NCBI GenBank assembly: GCA_030590525.1
Contig: JAUUYI010000162.1
Span: 1-5,636, forward strand
Direction: 5' to 3'
Length of the DNA: 5,636 nucleotides
Origin: Sedimenticola sp.
GTDB taxonomy: Bacteria; Pseudomonadota; Gammaproteobacteria; Chromatiales; Chromatiaceae
Shown piece by piece: positions 5,589 to 5,636 of the stretch (position 1 is its first letter; each line of letters begins with the position of its first letter). The position numbers and the translations under genes are program-made. The notes below the pieces were generated by a model that did not search any database, had not been told where the DNA came from, and was given only the letters and a program-made list of their open reading frames with translations.

Positions 5589-5636
5589 TTACAGCGTATC
5601 AGAAAAACTTTTTTCGCATAAAGGGTAGACAAGCCC

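Noticed and set aside
5148..5621. 157-codon plus-strand frame opposite the minus-strand frame
   Set aside because: Third-position composition favours the minus strand; this frame is its antisense shadow.

Overview
The window looks like chromosomal DNA of a gammaproteobacterium. The grounds are moderately GC-rich coding DNA, QseB/PmrA- and PhoQ-like two-component proteins, and palindromic intergenic repeats of a kind common in environmental members of that class. No marker gene is present, so the genus cannot be named.

Layout. Positions 1-130 hold a palindromic, MITE-like repeat built from four GGTGGGCAC/GTGCCCACC words. A promoter region follows. Positions 369-3314 form a compact four-gene plus-strand operon: a cytochrome b561-type membrane protein, a small exported PepSY protein, an OmpR-family response regulator (TTG start) and a PhoQ-like sensor kinase. 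Spacings are short and the last two genes overlap by ATGA. A separate plus-strand gene at 3425-4027 encodes an exported protein with four EF-hand calcium loops. Next comes a 370-bp gap with a strong stem-loop. A VOC (glyoxalase/dioxygenase fold) gene lies at 4398-4817. A gap with a REP-like palindrome (4857-4902) and a looser inverted repeat follows. The window ends with an unrecognised minus-strand reading frame (5136-5588).

How the genes work together. The main observation is that the same 11-bp-period direct repeat, TTCAG-N6-TTCAG with conserved flanks, lies just upstream of both the operon (311-330) and the EF-hand gene (3338-3357). In each case a -10-like hexamer begins exactly 7 bp after the repeat. 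This is the architecture of an OmpR/PmrA-type activator site. It suggests that the response regulator encoded here controls its own operon and the EF-hand gene. The five genes then read as one envelope signalling module: kinase and regulator, a periplasmic PepSY protein, a periplasmic calcium-binding protein and a membrane haem protein. The stimulus (a divalent cation such as Ca2+ or Fe2+, or envelope redox state) is inference. The kinase has Gly where most relatives have Thr in the H-box (HALKGP), which may affect its phosphatase activity. The VOC gene and the minus-strand frame show no evident link to this module.
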